From Peptoniphilus pacaensis (GTDB lineage: Bacteria; Bacillota; Clostridia; Tissierellales; Peptoniphilaceae): 64,000 nucleotides of DNA. The notes beneath the pieces were generated by a model. It was not told the DNA's origin. It made no database searches and saw nothing but the letters and a program-made list of their open reading frames with translations. Each line of letters starts with the position of its first letter. Position 1 is the first letter of the stretch. Below are positions 8,511 to 16,991 of the stretch, in pieces. The stretch is from the NCBI RefSeq assembly GCF_900088125.1, contig NZ_FLQT01000003.1, forward strand, positions 495,071-559,070, given 5' to 3'. A program made the position numbers and the translations under genes.

Positions 8511-10353
8511 CTTTAAATGATTCCTTGTTTTTATAATCCTTCATCAGTATACCTGCCCTTTTCAAAACCTTTAACTTCTCCTGTTTTTTCTGTTCTCTCC
8601 TTTCCTTATACCTTTCCTCATACTCCTGTTGTTTTCCATTTGCTTTACGCTTTAGATAATTTTGATGAAGTCTGTCTCTTCTCTCATTAATTTTTCGTTC
8701 TTCTTCCTCAAGTTTTGATCGTTCTTCTTCGCTTAACTCTTCTTTTGGCACTTCATAATTTCCTATGAAGTTAAAATATATTTCTATCTTTTGCTTTGAT
8801 GTTTGACTGCCTTTCCTATCTCTTTCATGAATGATTATCTTCTTTACAAACTCATTTATCATTGTGTTTGTGAGATTATCAAAGTTTTCATAACGACTAA
8901 TAAGGGATATGAATTTTCTTGCCTTATCTGTTTCCTTTTCATATCTTGATATTACAAGCTCTAAGTCTTTAATCTCTTTACTTAACGTGAGTTGCTCAGT
9001 TTCATATTGGTTATTTAAAATTTCATAGCGATTATTCGGTATCTTATTTAAAATCATATCTTCATAAATTCTGCACATCAATCGTTCCAGCTCTTGAAGC
9101 CTGTTTTGGCTTTCTGTTAATCTTATCTTTTTCTTTTCTATATGTGCCTTTTCCTTTTCTTCCATTTCATTTTGAATGGAATGAATAAATGCTTCATTAT
9201 CTTCATCAAGATAATTTTTTATATCTTTTAATGTTTCTTGGATAAGGTTTAAGACTACTTCTGCTTTTATCCTATGAGCTGATGGACATAGCGTTCCGCA
9301 AGGTACTTTCTTATAATTACTGCAAACATAATAAGGAATATTCTTATAGTTATTTGTCCTATGAACATACATCTTGCTTCCACAATCTGCACAATACATC
9401 AGTCCTGTTAGTGGGTGATATTCGCCCCAACCATCAGGATACCTTTTTACATTTCCTCTTATCCTTTGCACATTATCAAAGGTTTCTTGGTCTATGATGG
9501 CTTCGTGAGTATTTTCAAAGATGAGCCAATTATCTTCGGATACATATTTACTTTTCTTATCCTTGAAATGCTTTCTTGTTTTAAAGTTAACTGTATGCCC
9601 TAAGTATTCTTTTTTCTTTAAGATACTTGCAATTGTGGAGCTACACCAACGATAAGGATATTCAAAGTTTTTGCTTTGATGTAATCCATATCCCAATTTT
9701 TTCTGATGATAAGCGGGTATATCTATCTTATCCGCTTCCAGTATCTTTGCTATTTTGTATGGTCCTGCTCCGTCCATTGTAAGATTAAATATTCGTCTTA
9801 CTATCTCGGCTGCTTTTTCATCTACAACCCACTTATCTTTGTCTTTTTCATCTTTGATGTATCCATAAGGCGGTGTGCTTGCCGTATGCTTTCCGCTTTC
9901 TCCTTTTGATCTGAATGTAGATTGTATTTTTCTTGAAGTATCTCTTGCATACCATTCATTCATAATATTTCTAAAAGGGGTAAAATCATCTTCTCTGTAA
10001 AAGCTGTCTACATTGTCATTGATAGCAATCAGTCTTACGCCCTTTTGTCTTAATATCTCCATACATTGACCAACTTTGAGATAATCTCTGCCGAGTCTAC
10101 TCATATCCTTTACGATGATACAACCGATATTTCCAGTATTTACTCCATTCATCATTTCCATAAAGCCTGGTCTATCAAACTGTGTCCCGCTTATTCCGTC
10201 ATCTGTAAAATGGATGATGTTGGTTAAATTATTCTTACTTGCATATTCTTCAAGGATTTTCTTTTGATTAACGATTGAGTTACTTTCTCCTTCAAGTTCA
10301 TCATCTCGACTTAATCTCTCATAGAGTGCTGTTATCTTTTCAAAATTCCTCAC
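8500..10353 (-). CDS. Large serine recombinase (TnpX/TndX type)
   Basis: This is a 617-residue site-specific recombinase. The resolvase-type catalytic domain starts with YERLSRDDE, with nucleophile Ser15. It also contains DDGISGTQFDRPGF near residue 51 and IIVKDMSRLGRD near 79. A recombinase domain follows, then a zinc ribbon (CADCGSKM ... CSNYKKVPCG, residues about 320-355) and a long C-terminal coiled coil. This architecture moves Tn4451-like and conjugative transposons through a circular form. The start lies about 95 bases from the element end, so on circularization its promoter could be formed by the joined ends, as known for tnpX. Confidence 0.93.
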   Translation of the reverse strand: MRNFEKITALYERLSRDDELEGESNSIVNQKKILEEYASKNNLTNIIHFTDDGISGTQFDRPGFMEMMNGVNTGNIGCIIVKDMSRLGRDYLKVGQCMEILRQKGVRLIAINDNVDSFYREDDFTPFRNIMNEWYARDTSRKIQSTFRSKGESGKHTASTPPYGYIKDEKDKDKWVVDEKAAEIVRRIFNLTMDGAGPYKIAKILEADKIDIPAYHQKKLGYGLHQSKNFEYPYRWCSSTIASILKKKEYLGHTVNFKTRKHFKDKKSKYVSEDNWLIFENTHEAIIDQETFDNVQRIRGNVKRYPDGWGEYHPLTGLMYCADCGSKMYVHRTNNYKNIPYYVCSNYKKVPCGTLCPSAHRIKAEVVLNLIQETLKDIKNYLDEDNEAFIHSIQNEMEEKEKAHIEKKKIRLTESQNRLQELERLMCRIYEDMILNKIPNNRYEILNNQYETEQLTLSKEIKDLELVISRYEKETDKARKFISLISRYENFDNLTNTMINEFVKKIIIHERDRKGSQTSKQKIEIYFNFIGNYEVPKEELSEEERSKLEEEERKINERRDRLHQNYLKRKANGKQQEYEERYKERREQKKQEKLKVLKRAGILMKDYKNKESFKESV

Positions 10354-10389
10354 TTTTTCCTCCTTCCTCTTAATTTTTTAAATAAAAAA

Positions 10390-10443
10390 GAATTAAGAAG
10401 TACATATTTCACTAAAACAGTGATTAAGTGTTCTCCTTAATTC
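10390..10443. repeat. Inverted repeat inside the recombinase-side element end
   Basis: GAATTAAG at 10390-10397 is repeated inverted as CTTAATTC at 10436-10443, and the region between holds a smaller inverted pair (TTCACT / AGTGA). It sits between the recombinase start and the junction at 10449/10450. Inverted arms at this place are plausible binding sites for the serine recombinase. Confidence 0.5.
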
Positions 10444-11511
10444 TATTACTCCGGCTGCCAATTTATACTTCTTATATTGACGGACTGCAAAACAGTCTTT
10501 TTTCCGCTCTTCAAGTTCTTCAAACATGATGTCGATAATGTTTTTATAGCTTTCGTCCTCTTCACTTACCTGAGAATTGTCGATCATATCCACTAGCGTT
10601 CCAAAGTTACGATCTTTCTCTTCAAGTTCAAATACGATGTAGGCAATTAATGCACAGTAAAGCAGACGCTCCGCTTTAACCCAAAAGTCTTCTCCGGCAT
10701 GACTTCCTTCACCTTTCGTGTTAATCATCAAAGTATTTACAAGCTTTAAGATGTCTTTTTCTGTTCTTACATAGGCAAAAGGATTATAGTGCATGGACTT
10801 TTTAAAGTTGATTGTATTAAACACTCTAATTTGATAAGCTTCACGCACTGCTTTCTTCTTGCCTTTTTTATCTTTTTTAGTCATAATCTTGCCACGAGCA
10901 AGCATTTTTCCCGTCTCCGTCAAAAGACTGCCTTTCGGGTCTGTTATCACGTAGGAGCTATGCTGTTGCATAATATTAGGTTTTACATAGAAGCGTGTTT
11001 TACCTGAACCGGAACCGCCGATTACCAGAACATTTTTATTTCTCTCGTACTTCTTTTTACTCACCGGCATTCTTTCTTCCATAGTTAATGATTCTGTCTT
11101 TGTCAGAATAATATTCTCGTCAGGATCGCTGCTATTAATGTATGGCTTGATATCTTTATGATCTGCCCATTTCGCAGAGCCATACTCTTCACCTTTCCGA
11201 AACTTCTTCGCATTTTTAGCTTTCTGCCATACGATGATTCGAATGAGTACACTTGCAGCTAAGGCATAGAGTGTAAAATTTCCCAAGGGTATAAGTGGAA
11301 TTTCAGTATTAAAACACATCGCCAGATTTTTAAATGCAAACCCAAAGGAAACACGATCGATTAAAAAGAAAAGTCGATTAAAGAAAAAGAAAAATAGTAT
11401 ATAGGGGAAAATCAACGCAAACAGCGTTTTCTTATTGACTTCTCTCAAATCCTGTATTTTAGAATCCACATAATCCTGAATGTCTTTTGAAATTTGATTG
11501 ATAATATCCAT
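10393..11511 (-). pseudogene. traG: VirD4/TraG coupling protein, cut by transposon insertion
   Basis: Only the first 354 residues or so are genuine VirD4-like coupling protein. There are two membrane helices within residues 25-95, then EEYGSAKWAD and the Walker A GGSGSGKTR near residue 172. The frame follows the CD1115-type family up to QYKKYKLAAG. It then continues for 18 residues (VIELRRTL...) encoded by the inserted element and stops at 10393. The Walker B and the rest of the ATPase (about 250 residues) are missing, presumably beyond the other end of the insertion. The host element should be unable to conjugate by itself. Confidence 0.88.
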
Positions 11512-11570
11512 AAATAGCCCTTTTTAAGTAAAAGAATAGGAAGAGGGAATATCCCCCTTCCCATCAAGTA

Positions 11571-14500
11571 CTATCTTGCAATGTGAACGGTAACCGTTCT
11601 ATTGTCTTTGTTCCACTCAATGTCTTGGTTAATACCGTCATCGGTATTGCCATTGGTTACTTCGAATACTTTCGAAATATCTGTTAGCGGTACAAAGATT
11701 CTGTCTTGTACGATTTCAGGCTTCGCAGAAAGTTCTACCGATTTTCCGCCTACCTTAATGGTCTTACCTTCGTCGATATTGATTTTTGCTTCCATACCGT
11801 CTTTGGTGAAGGTAGCAGTTCTTGTTCCATGATCCCACTTAACATCGGCACCTAGTACATTTGCTACATACCGGAGCGGTAACATAGTTCTGCTGTTGCG
11901 AATAAAGGGGCTAACGTCCATTTTGTAGATCTTAGTATCTTTATTCGTTGCTTGTGCATATTTGTTGGAGTCAATCATAAAGACATATTTTAATGCAGTG
12001 TATTCGCCGTCTTTACTAATTGTTTCCTCTTCGATCAAGGTTCCGCCAATTGCTTTTTCTACCTTGTTGATAAAGTCTTTTAAGGATTTGATATTTTTGC
12101 CGAGCAACCCATTGATATGCTTGTCGTCGAAAATAAAGTTTTCGTAAGGTTTCAAGGTTTCTTTTAAATCCTTGATTGCTTGTTTTACTTCATCATCTTT
12201 AGCATCTTTTTTGGCGAAAATATCTTTAGCCTTCTTAATAGCTTCATCGAGTTTTTTGTTTTCTTGTTCGCTTAGGCGTTTACGATCGACTTTATCCGAT
12301 CTATCAAGTTCTTTCTTCAGTTCTTTTTTAAGTTCAGAAAGGTTAGAATCGTGATTTGCTTTTGCTTCTTCACGCAGTTTAGATAGCTCTTTATCTTTTT
12401 CAGCACTTGCTGTTTTTTCAGTTTTCAGGCTGTCTTGAAGTTTTTTAACTTCATCGGCAAGTTTTGCATTATCAGCTTTTGCTTGTGCTAATGCTTCTTC
12501 AGCTTTCTTTAAAGCGCTTGCGTCAACGGACTTACCGTCGATCAAGTCTTTAATTTTTGCTTCAAGGTCTTTTACATTACCTTCTAGCTTTTTAGCGTTT
12601 GCTTCGAGTTCAGCAATCTTAGCTTCTTTTTCGGCAAGTTCTTTTGCTAAACCTTCTTTTTCTTTATTCAAGGCGTCTTTTGCGTCGTTGTTGTCTTTAA
12701 TTGCTTTTTCTAACTCTGCGATCTTAGCGGTGTCTTGATTACCTTTTGCTTTTTCGTCGGCAAGTTGTTTTTCAAGGTCTTTACCTTTCGCATCTCTGCC
12801 GGCAATTTGATCATTTAGTGCTGCAATTTTGTCAGCAAGTTCTTTCTTGAGGTTATCAAGATTAGATTTGGAATCTAATAGATTTTTATTAGCTTCTTCT
12901 AAATCCTTTTTCATTTCATCGAGCTTTGCTTGCAGTGCTTTAATGAGTTCGGATTGGCTTCCGACTTTATCATTCAACTTACCGATTTCGGCTTCTTTTT
13001 CTGCAATTGCTTTTTCTAATGCGCTAAGGTTATCTGCGAGCTTTTGATTTTCTGCTTTTGCCTTTTCTAATTGATCTTGGAGAGCTTTCATAGTTTCGGC
13101 ATCAACAGCTTTACCACTAATTAGATCTTTAATTTTTGCTTCCAGGTCTTTTACATTACCTTCTAGCTTTTTAGCGTTTGCTTCAAGTTCAGCAATTTTA
13201 GCTTCTTTGTCAGCGAGTTCTTTTGCTAAACCTTCTTTTTCCTTATTCAAGGCGTCTTTTGCGTCGTTGTTATCTTTGATCGCTTTTTCAAGTTCAGCAA
13301 TCTTCGTGGCGTCTTGATCGCCTTTTGCTTTTTCGTCGGCAAGTTGCTTTTCAAGATCTTTACCTTTAGCGTCTTTATCTGCAATTTGACCGTTAAGATC
13401 AGTGATCTTGGCTTCTAATTCTTTTTTAAGATTTTCTAAGTCGTTTTTAGACTTGGCAAGCTCTTTGTTTGCTGCTTCTAAATTACCTTTCAGCCCATTG
13501 AGCTTTTCTTGCAGTTGCTTAATGACTTCGTCAAGATCGCCAATTTGCTTATTGAGTTTGTCAATCTCAGCCTTCTTGTCATTAATTGCTTTTTCAAGTT
13601 CGGCAATCTTAGCCGTGTCTTGTTCGCCTTTTGCTTTTTCAGCAGCCAGTTGTTCCTCAAGTTTGCTAAGTTCGCCTTTTTTGGCGTTCAGTTGATCTTC
13701 AAGGCTCTTAATTTCAGCATTTAGGTCTTTTACTTTTACAGTAACAGCTTGACCGTCTTCGCTAACGGTAATGTCATCAGTAGAGAGCAACTTAAAGCCG
13801 AAGAGTTCAGGAATGTCGGCTAATTTAATTTTACTTCCGGATTCAGCGGACATTTCTTTTGTAGCTACCGTTTTACCGGATTCGTCAACGTAGTTAAGAG
13901 TAACTTTAACAGCTGTTTCCTTTACATTAACCGTTACGTCATAGTCTTTACTTAACTCTTTAAATTCGACAGGTACGTCTACTTCTTTTGTTGTTTGATC
14001 TTTAAATGTGATCTTTGCCTTCGCATTTTTAGTTTCTGCCGGCAAGATTACAGTAATAGACCCCGTTTGTTTTCCAACTTTACTGGTGTCAACGGCAGTT
14101 TTTTCTACAATCTTGACACCTGCTTTAGGATTAGTAACCGCTTGAGTTAAGTCTGCCTTTTCGCCGGGCTTAACTGTTAATTCCTTAATTTCAGGAGTAT
14201 AAGCGGTACGCTCAGGCTTCGAGACGATATCTACCTTAGCACCTTCAGGAAGGTTCTCAATGGCTCCTTTAATATCGTCGTCGCTTTCTGATTTCGCTGT
14301 ATTAACAGTCGGATCAGTCGGTGCCTCACCTTTTAAAACATACCAGAATCCATCTTTTTCACCATTGTTAGGATAGGTTCCTTTAGGAGCAGTAACATCT
14401 TCGATATAGTTAGATTTCGAATACACCTCTTCTGCCCCTACAATTCGATATAAATCTCCCAAATATTCAGCATTTGGACTACTCTTAGATACTGTTACTC

Positions 14501-15062
14501 TTCCATTTTTTATAACTTCAACTTGACTTATATCAGCTAAAACAAAGGAATGCATTCTAATTTCTGGAGAAAAATAGTCTCCCTTTGGATAAGCGTCGTT
14601 GTCAACAATATAATCTGCACCAGTTGTATAAAGTGTACTTGGCAGTTCACCACTAACTGGACCACCGTAACTTGCTTCAAAGTACTTTTGATATGGTTGA
14701 GATAGTTTTACCATATTTCCAGGCACAATAGTGGCTTTTAAATATCCATCAACTTTAATACCCGGAAAACCGCCTCCTATTTCCCCAATGCCTTTATATA
14801 CTCCATAGTTTCCATTAGTAGCAAATGATCGGATGTCTCCCAGTTTAGGTTCTCCGGACTCTGTTTTACTTACATTATATTTTCCCCATATATACTGTTT
14901 TGATTGATTGTGAAGAGGTCCTCCATTCTTGTTTGTACCTGACTCTACCTTTGCTCCTTGATTAGCTCCTTGAGCAAAACTTTGAATAGGTAAGCTCGGT
15001 GCAAGCATTAATCCCGCAAGTGCTAAACTAAGTGCTTTCTTTCGTGTAATTTTTTTCACCAT
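11571..15062 (-). CDS. Large coiled-coil surface protein with copper-amine-oxidase-like C-terminal domain
   Basis: This is a 1163-residue secreted protein. A signal peptide covers residues 1-30 (KKALSLALAGLMLAPSLPIQSFA). A distinct N-terminal domain extends to about 260, followed by a Rib-like domain (about 285-375), a MucBP-like segment (about 378-448) and a Lys/Glu/Ala coiled coil with a 193-residue tandem repeat (about 450-960). The end is a copper amine oxidase N-terminal-type domain (MLPLRYVANVLGADVKW; FVPLTDISKVF), a likely cell-surface anchoring module in anaerobic cocci. There is no LPXTG motif. It sits between pcfB-like and traG, so it may aid mating contact or host adhesion (inference). 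Confidence 0.85.
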   Translation of the reverse strand: MVKKITRKKALSLALAGLMLAPSLPIQSFAQGANQGAKVESGTNKNGGPLHNQSKQYIWGKYNVSKTESGEPKLGDIRSFATNGNYGVYKGIGEIGGGFPGIKVDGYLKATIVPGNMVKLSQPYQKYFEASYGGPVSGELPSTLYTTGADYIVDNDAYPKGDYFSPEIRMHSFVLADISQVEVIKNGRVTVSKSSPNAEYLGDLYRIVGAEEVYSKSNYIEDVTAPKGTYPNNGEKDGFWYVLKGEAPTDPTVNTAKSESDDDIKGAIENLPEGAKVDIVSKPERTAYTPEIKELTVKPGEKADLTQAVTNPKAGVKIVEKTAVDTSKVGKQTGSITVILPAETKNAKAKITFKDQTTKEVDVPVEFKELSKDYDVTVNVKETAVKVTLNYVDESGKTVATKEMSAESGSKIKLADIPELFGFKLLSTDDITVSEDGQAVTVKVKDLNAEIKSLEDQLNAKKGELSKLEEQLAAEKAKGEQDTAKIAELEKAINDKKAEIDKLNKQIGDLDEVIKQLQEKLNGLKGNLEAANKELAKSKNDLENLKKELEAKITDLNGQIADKDAKGKDLEKQLADEKAKGDQDATKIAELEKAIKDNNDAKDALNKEKEGLAKELADKEAKIAELEANAKKLEGNVKDLEAKIKDLISGKAVDAETMKALQDQLEKAKAENQKLADNLSALEKAIAEKEAEIGKLNDKVGSQSELIKALQAKLDEMKKDLEEANKNLLDSKSNLDNLKKELADKIAALNDQIAGRDAKGKDLEKQLADEKAKGNQDTAKIAELEKAIKDNNDAKDALNKEKEGLAKELAEKEAKIAELEANAKKLEGNVKDLEAKIKDLIDGKSVDASALKKAEEALAQAKADNAKLADEVKKLQDSLKTEKTASAEKDKELSKLREEAKANHDSNLSELKKELKKELDRSDKVDRKRLSEQENKKLDEAIKKAKDIFAKKDAKDDEVKQAIKDLKETLKPYENFIFDDKHINGLLGKNIKSLKDFINKVEKAIGGTLIEEETISKDGEYTALKYVFMIDSNKYAQATNKDTKIYKMDVSPFIRNSRTMLPLRYVANVLGADVKWDHGTRTATFTKDGMEAKINIDEGKTIKVGGKSVELSAKPEIVQDRIFVPLTDISKVFEVTNGNTDDGINQDIEWNKDNRTVTVHIAR
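12541..13400 (-). repeat. 579-bp-period internal repeat in the surface protein gene
   Basis: The block around 12541-12821 recurs around 13120-13400 at an offset of 579 bases (193 codons). Both code for AKGKDLEKQLADEKAKG through KLEGNVKDLEAKIKDLI with few changes. In-frame tandem duplication of coiled-coil segments like this can change protein length by recombination. Confidence 0.8.
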
Positions 15063-15121
15063 TATTATTTCCTCCTTGGATAGTTAACTAATATTTATAA
15101 TAAAAGGCTTTCGCCTGAGTT

Positions 15122-15622
15122 TTAGTTTCGATCCATTCCTCGGTCTTTTTGTTTTAACTTATCTTCTCTACTATTAGCTGCTTTTTCTCGTAATTCATCA
15201 CGAATTTCTTTAGCAGCATTATAGCGTTCTTTATAAGGTTTCCTGTCGCCTTCACGCTCTCGTTTAGCCTCTAAACCTTGATATGTCCTTTTTAGAACCT
15301 GATCGACTTGTTTAGTGTCTTTAGCGTGAAAGTACAGTCGAAACTTTTCATCATCAATAGGTGCAACGGCAAATTGAATGCCTTCCTTATCACAGGCTTT
15401 TACTAACTCTTCTTGTAAATCTGTAGAGATAACCTGTTCTTGATCAAGTTGACCATTCATTTTCTGTCGTTCCTTCCATATTTTCATGTCGTCATACGTG
15501 GCTTTTTGTACTGGCGATGAACTGATATTTGTAAAAAGCTTTCTTGATAAATCCAGAAAAAACATTACTTTACGTCTATCATGCACACTATCAGCTAAGC
15601 CTTCTTGTATGCCCATTCCCAT
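15122..15622 (-). CDS. PcfB-like conjugation protein (DUF3801)
   Basis: This is a 166-residue basic protein. The middle (residues about 65-115, ISTDLQEELVKACDKEGIQFAV then KFRLYFHAKDTKQVDQVL) matches the DUF3801/PcfB pattern, a family usually encoded just before the VirD4 coupling protein in Firmicute conjugation modules. The C-terminus is strongly charged. In PcfB of plasmid pCF10 the protein is a relaxosome accessory factor. Here a surface protein gene lies between it and traG. The N-terminal 50 residues do not look like usual PcfB, so the call is moderate. Confidence 0.65.
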   Translation of the reverse strand: MGMGIQEGLADSVHDRRKVMFFLDLSRKLFTNISSSPVQKATYDDMKIWKERQKMNGQLDQEQVISTDLQEELVKACDKEGIQFAVAPIDDEKFRLYFHAKDTKQVDQVLKRTYQGLEAKREREGDRKPYKERYNAAKEIRDELREKAANSREDKLKQKDRGMDRN

Positions 15623-15630
15623 GAGATCAC

Positions 15631-15942
15631 CTACCTACGAGTTATAATTTGATTTTCTTGCTGCCAACTATCGATTGTTCTTTTGACAGCAAGTAGGAAA
15701 TCTTCCCACATTTCATCAGGATCGTCATATGAAGCAAAGTCTATGCCGACGGTTCCTAATGCTTTTTCGTAAATTTCAGGATCAACATCATTCCACGAGT
15801 TCTTTAATTCAACTTCACGAATAAACTCATTTGCGGAAAGAGGTTGCCATTCTTCATAGTCCATTCCTTTAAACGATACGCACCACTCCTTTGGGTCTTT
15901 CGCATTCTTAAAAACACGGTCTAACAAAAAATCATTAATCAT
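15631..15942 (-). CDS. Hypothetical acidic protein of the ICE
   Basis: This 103-residue acidic protein is rich in Asp, Glu and Trp (DPKEWCVSF, EEWQPL, DDPDEMWEDF). No family is recognised. It ends 8 bases before the PcfB-like gene and begins after a spaced-repeat intergenic region, so it probably heads the transfer transcript. AGGGTGA lies about 6 bases before the ATG at 15942. It may be a small regulator or transfer accessory protein; nothing in the sequence decides this. Confidence 0.55.
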   Translation of the reverse strand: MINDFLLDRVFKNAKDPKEWCVSFKGMDYEEWQPLSANEFIREVELKNSWNDVDPEIYEKALGTVGIDFASYDDPDEMWEDFLLAVKRTIDSWQQENQIITRR

Positions 15943-16007
15943 CTAAATTCACCCTTCTTACGTCGAGCAATAGAAAAGCATTAGCTTTCCTCACCCTTTA
16001 TGCTATA

Positions 16008-16051
16008 CGGACAAAACGGACAGAACGGACAAAAATCGGACGAAACGGACA
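16008..16051. repeat. Five spaced CGGACA repeats between DUF1492 gene and transfer genes
   Basis: CGGACA (one copy CGGACG) begins at 16008, 16017, 16026, 16037 and 16046, with spacings of 9, 9, 11 and 9 bases. The array lies in a 112-base gap between two minus-strand genes and has no open frame of its own. Regular short repeats here could be binding sites for an element regulator or a transfer/replication protein. Confidence 0.6.
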
Positions 16052-16054
16052 AAT

Positions 16055-16474
16055 TTAAAAATACCTTTTAATGTAGCGGTCGTGTATTTTACGGGCATAG
16101 CTTTCATCACTACTCCCCATTTCTCCGGATATCCGCTTCCAACTAGATTTGTCGATATATCGTCTTGTAAAAACATAGCGGACTCGATCGTCCTCGATTG
16201 TCGATATAAATGACTCTATTTTATAAAGCGAATCGACTGATTTATTCAGCCTTTGTGTTAATAGCTTTTTCAAAGCAGTCGTGTAGTCTGATTGAGTTTC
16301 CCTACCACGAATTGTTATGTGCATTTTCTGAAAAGGAAACGAGCTATTCGAACCGACGACAGTATCTGTAACCTCTGCGTCGAGATTATCTAGTCGTTCA
16401 GAAAGTAATTTAATTTCCCGCTTTAAACAGTGATACTGGCTTAATTGATCTTTCGTTAATGTTAAGTTCGGCAA
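16055..16474 (-). CDS. Phage-type late regulator (DUF1492/ArpU/RinA-like)
   Basis: This is a roughly 140-residue protein with an N-terminal coiled region and a C-terminal sigma-region-4-like helix-turn-helix (DDRVRYVFTRRYIDKSSWKRI then SYARKIHDRYIKRYF). DUF1492/ArpU proteins control late or packaging genes in phages and in phage-inducible elements. It overlaps the helicase-loader gene by 65 bases. TTG 16474 is chosen over ATG 16495 because AAAGGAG sits 8 bases before it. It is the last gene of the phage-type early block, before the conjugation genes. Confidence 0.65.
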   Translation of the reverse strand: MPNLTLTKDQLSQYHCLKREIKLLSERLDNLDAEVTDTVVGSNSSFPFQKMHITIRGRETQSDYTTALKKLLTQRLNKSVDSLYKIESFISTIEDDRVRYVFTRRYIDKSSWKRISGEMGSSDESYARKIHDRYIKRYF

Positions 16475-16991
16475 AATCCTTGCTCCTTTCCTCATAACGT
16501 AAGCCGACCGGTAAACGCATAAAGCGTTCGTCTGCTTCTTGTTTTTCTTCCATGCTCTGATAGATCATTCTAAAGTTCGCTCTTTCCTGAGCGATATTTT
16601 GTGATAGGCAGCAATTTTGAAATCCTAATCTTCTAGCAGCTTCTGCCGTCATAGAATCTTCAGATTGTAGCCAATTCATAGCTTCAATTTCACGAGACGC
16701 ACCAAACCGCTGTATTGCTCTCTGGACTAGGTGCCACGCCTCAGACCAATCTTTATTCGGTAAAGATTTAGGACTGCACAACTCATAAATATCGCTAATT
16801 GCCGGCGGATACCTCTCGGTATTAATCCAAAACTCAATAGCGAGTCTTCTTTTTTCAGAATCCAGTACCGACAATTTTCGATGCCACAATTCCATTATGG
16901 CGTGATCTGTCAAAAATTTATATTGCGGATAAGCCGCTTTTAGCACACTTAAACATTCCGCTACAGCCCTGTCGTCATCACTAATTGTCAT
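16410..16991 (-). CDS. Phage-type replicative helicase loader/inhibitor
   Basis: This is a 193-residue protein. Its N-terminal part (CLSVLKAAYPQYKFL ... AIMELWHRKLSVLDSEKRRLAIEFWINTERYPPAISDIYEL) has the pattern of the G40P-loader family, in which a short helical domain binds the replicative helicase. It overlaps the stop of the initiator gene by 4 bases (ATGA), giving coupled translation, which is the standard initiator-then-loader order in phage replication modules. The ATG at 16991 is used for that reason. Confidence 0.65.
   Translation of the reverse strand: MTISDDDRAVAECLSVLKAAYPQYKFLTDHAIMELWHRKLSVLDSEKRRLAIEFWINTERYPPAISDIYELCSPKSLPNKDWSEAWHLVQRAIQRFGASREIEAMNWLQSEDSMTAEAARRLGFQNCCLSQNIAQERANFRMIYQSMEEKQEADERFMRLPVGLRYEERSKDFAELNINERSIKPVSLFKAGN

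Larger units (their letters stand above)
1..10449. mobile_element. Mobilizable/conjugative transposon with iron-uptake cargo, inserted in traG (left end outside window)
   Basis: The block runs from the window edge to a sharp junction at 10449/10450, where a VirD4/TraG reading frame stops matching its family. It holds a large serine recombinase with its 5' end nearest the junction, an AraC regulator, two ABC transporters, FeoA, FeoB, a FeoC-like gene, a sigma-70-like gene and a DUF3847 gene. A recombinase start next to the element end is the arrangement known for Tn4451-like elements using TnpX. At the junction the traG side ends in GA on the minus strand, matching the GA dinucleotide used by that group (established knowledge; assignment inferred). 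Composition is AT-rich like the host ICE. Confidence 0.8.
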
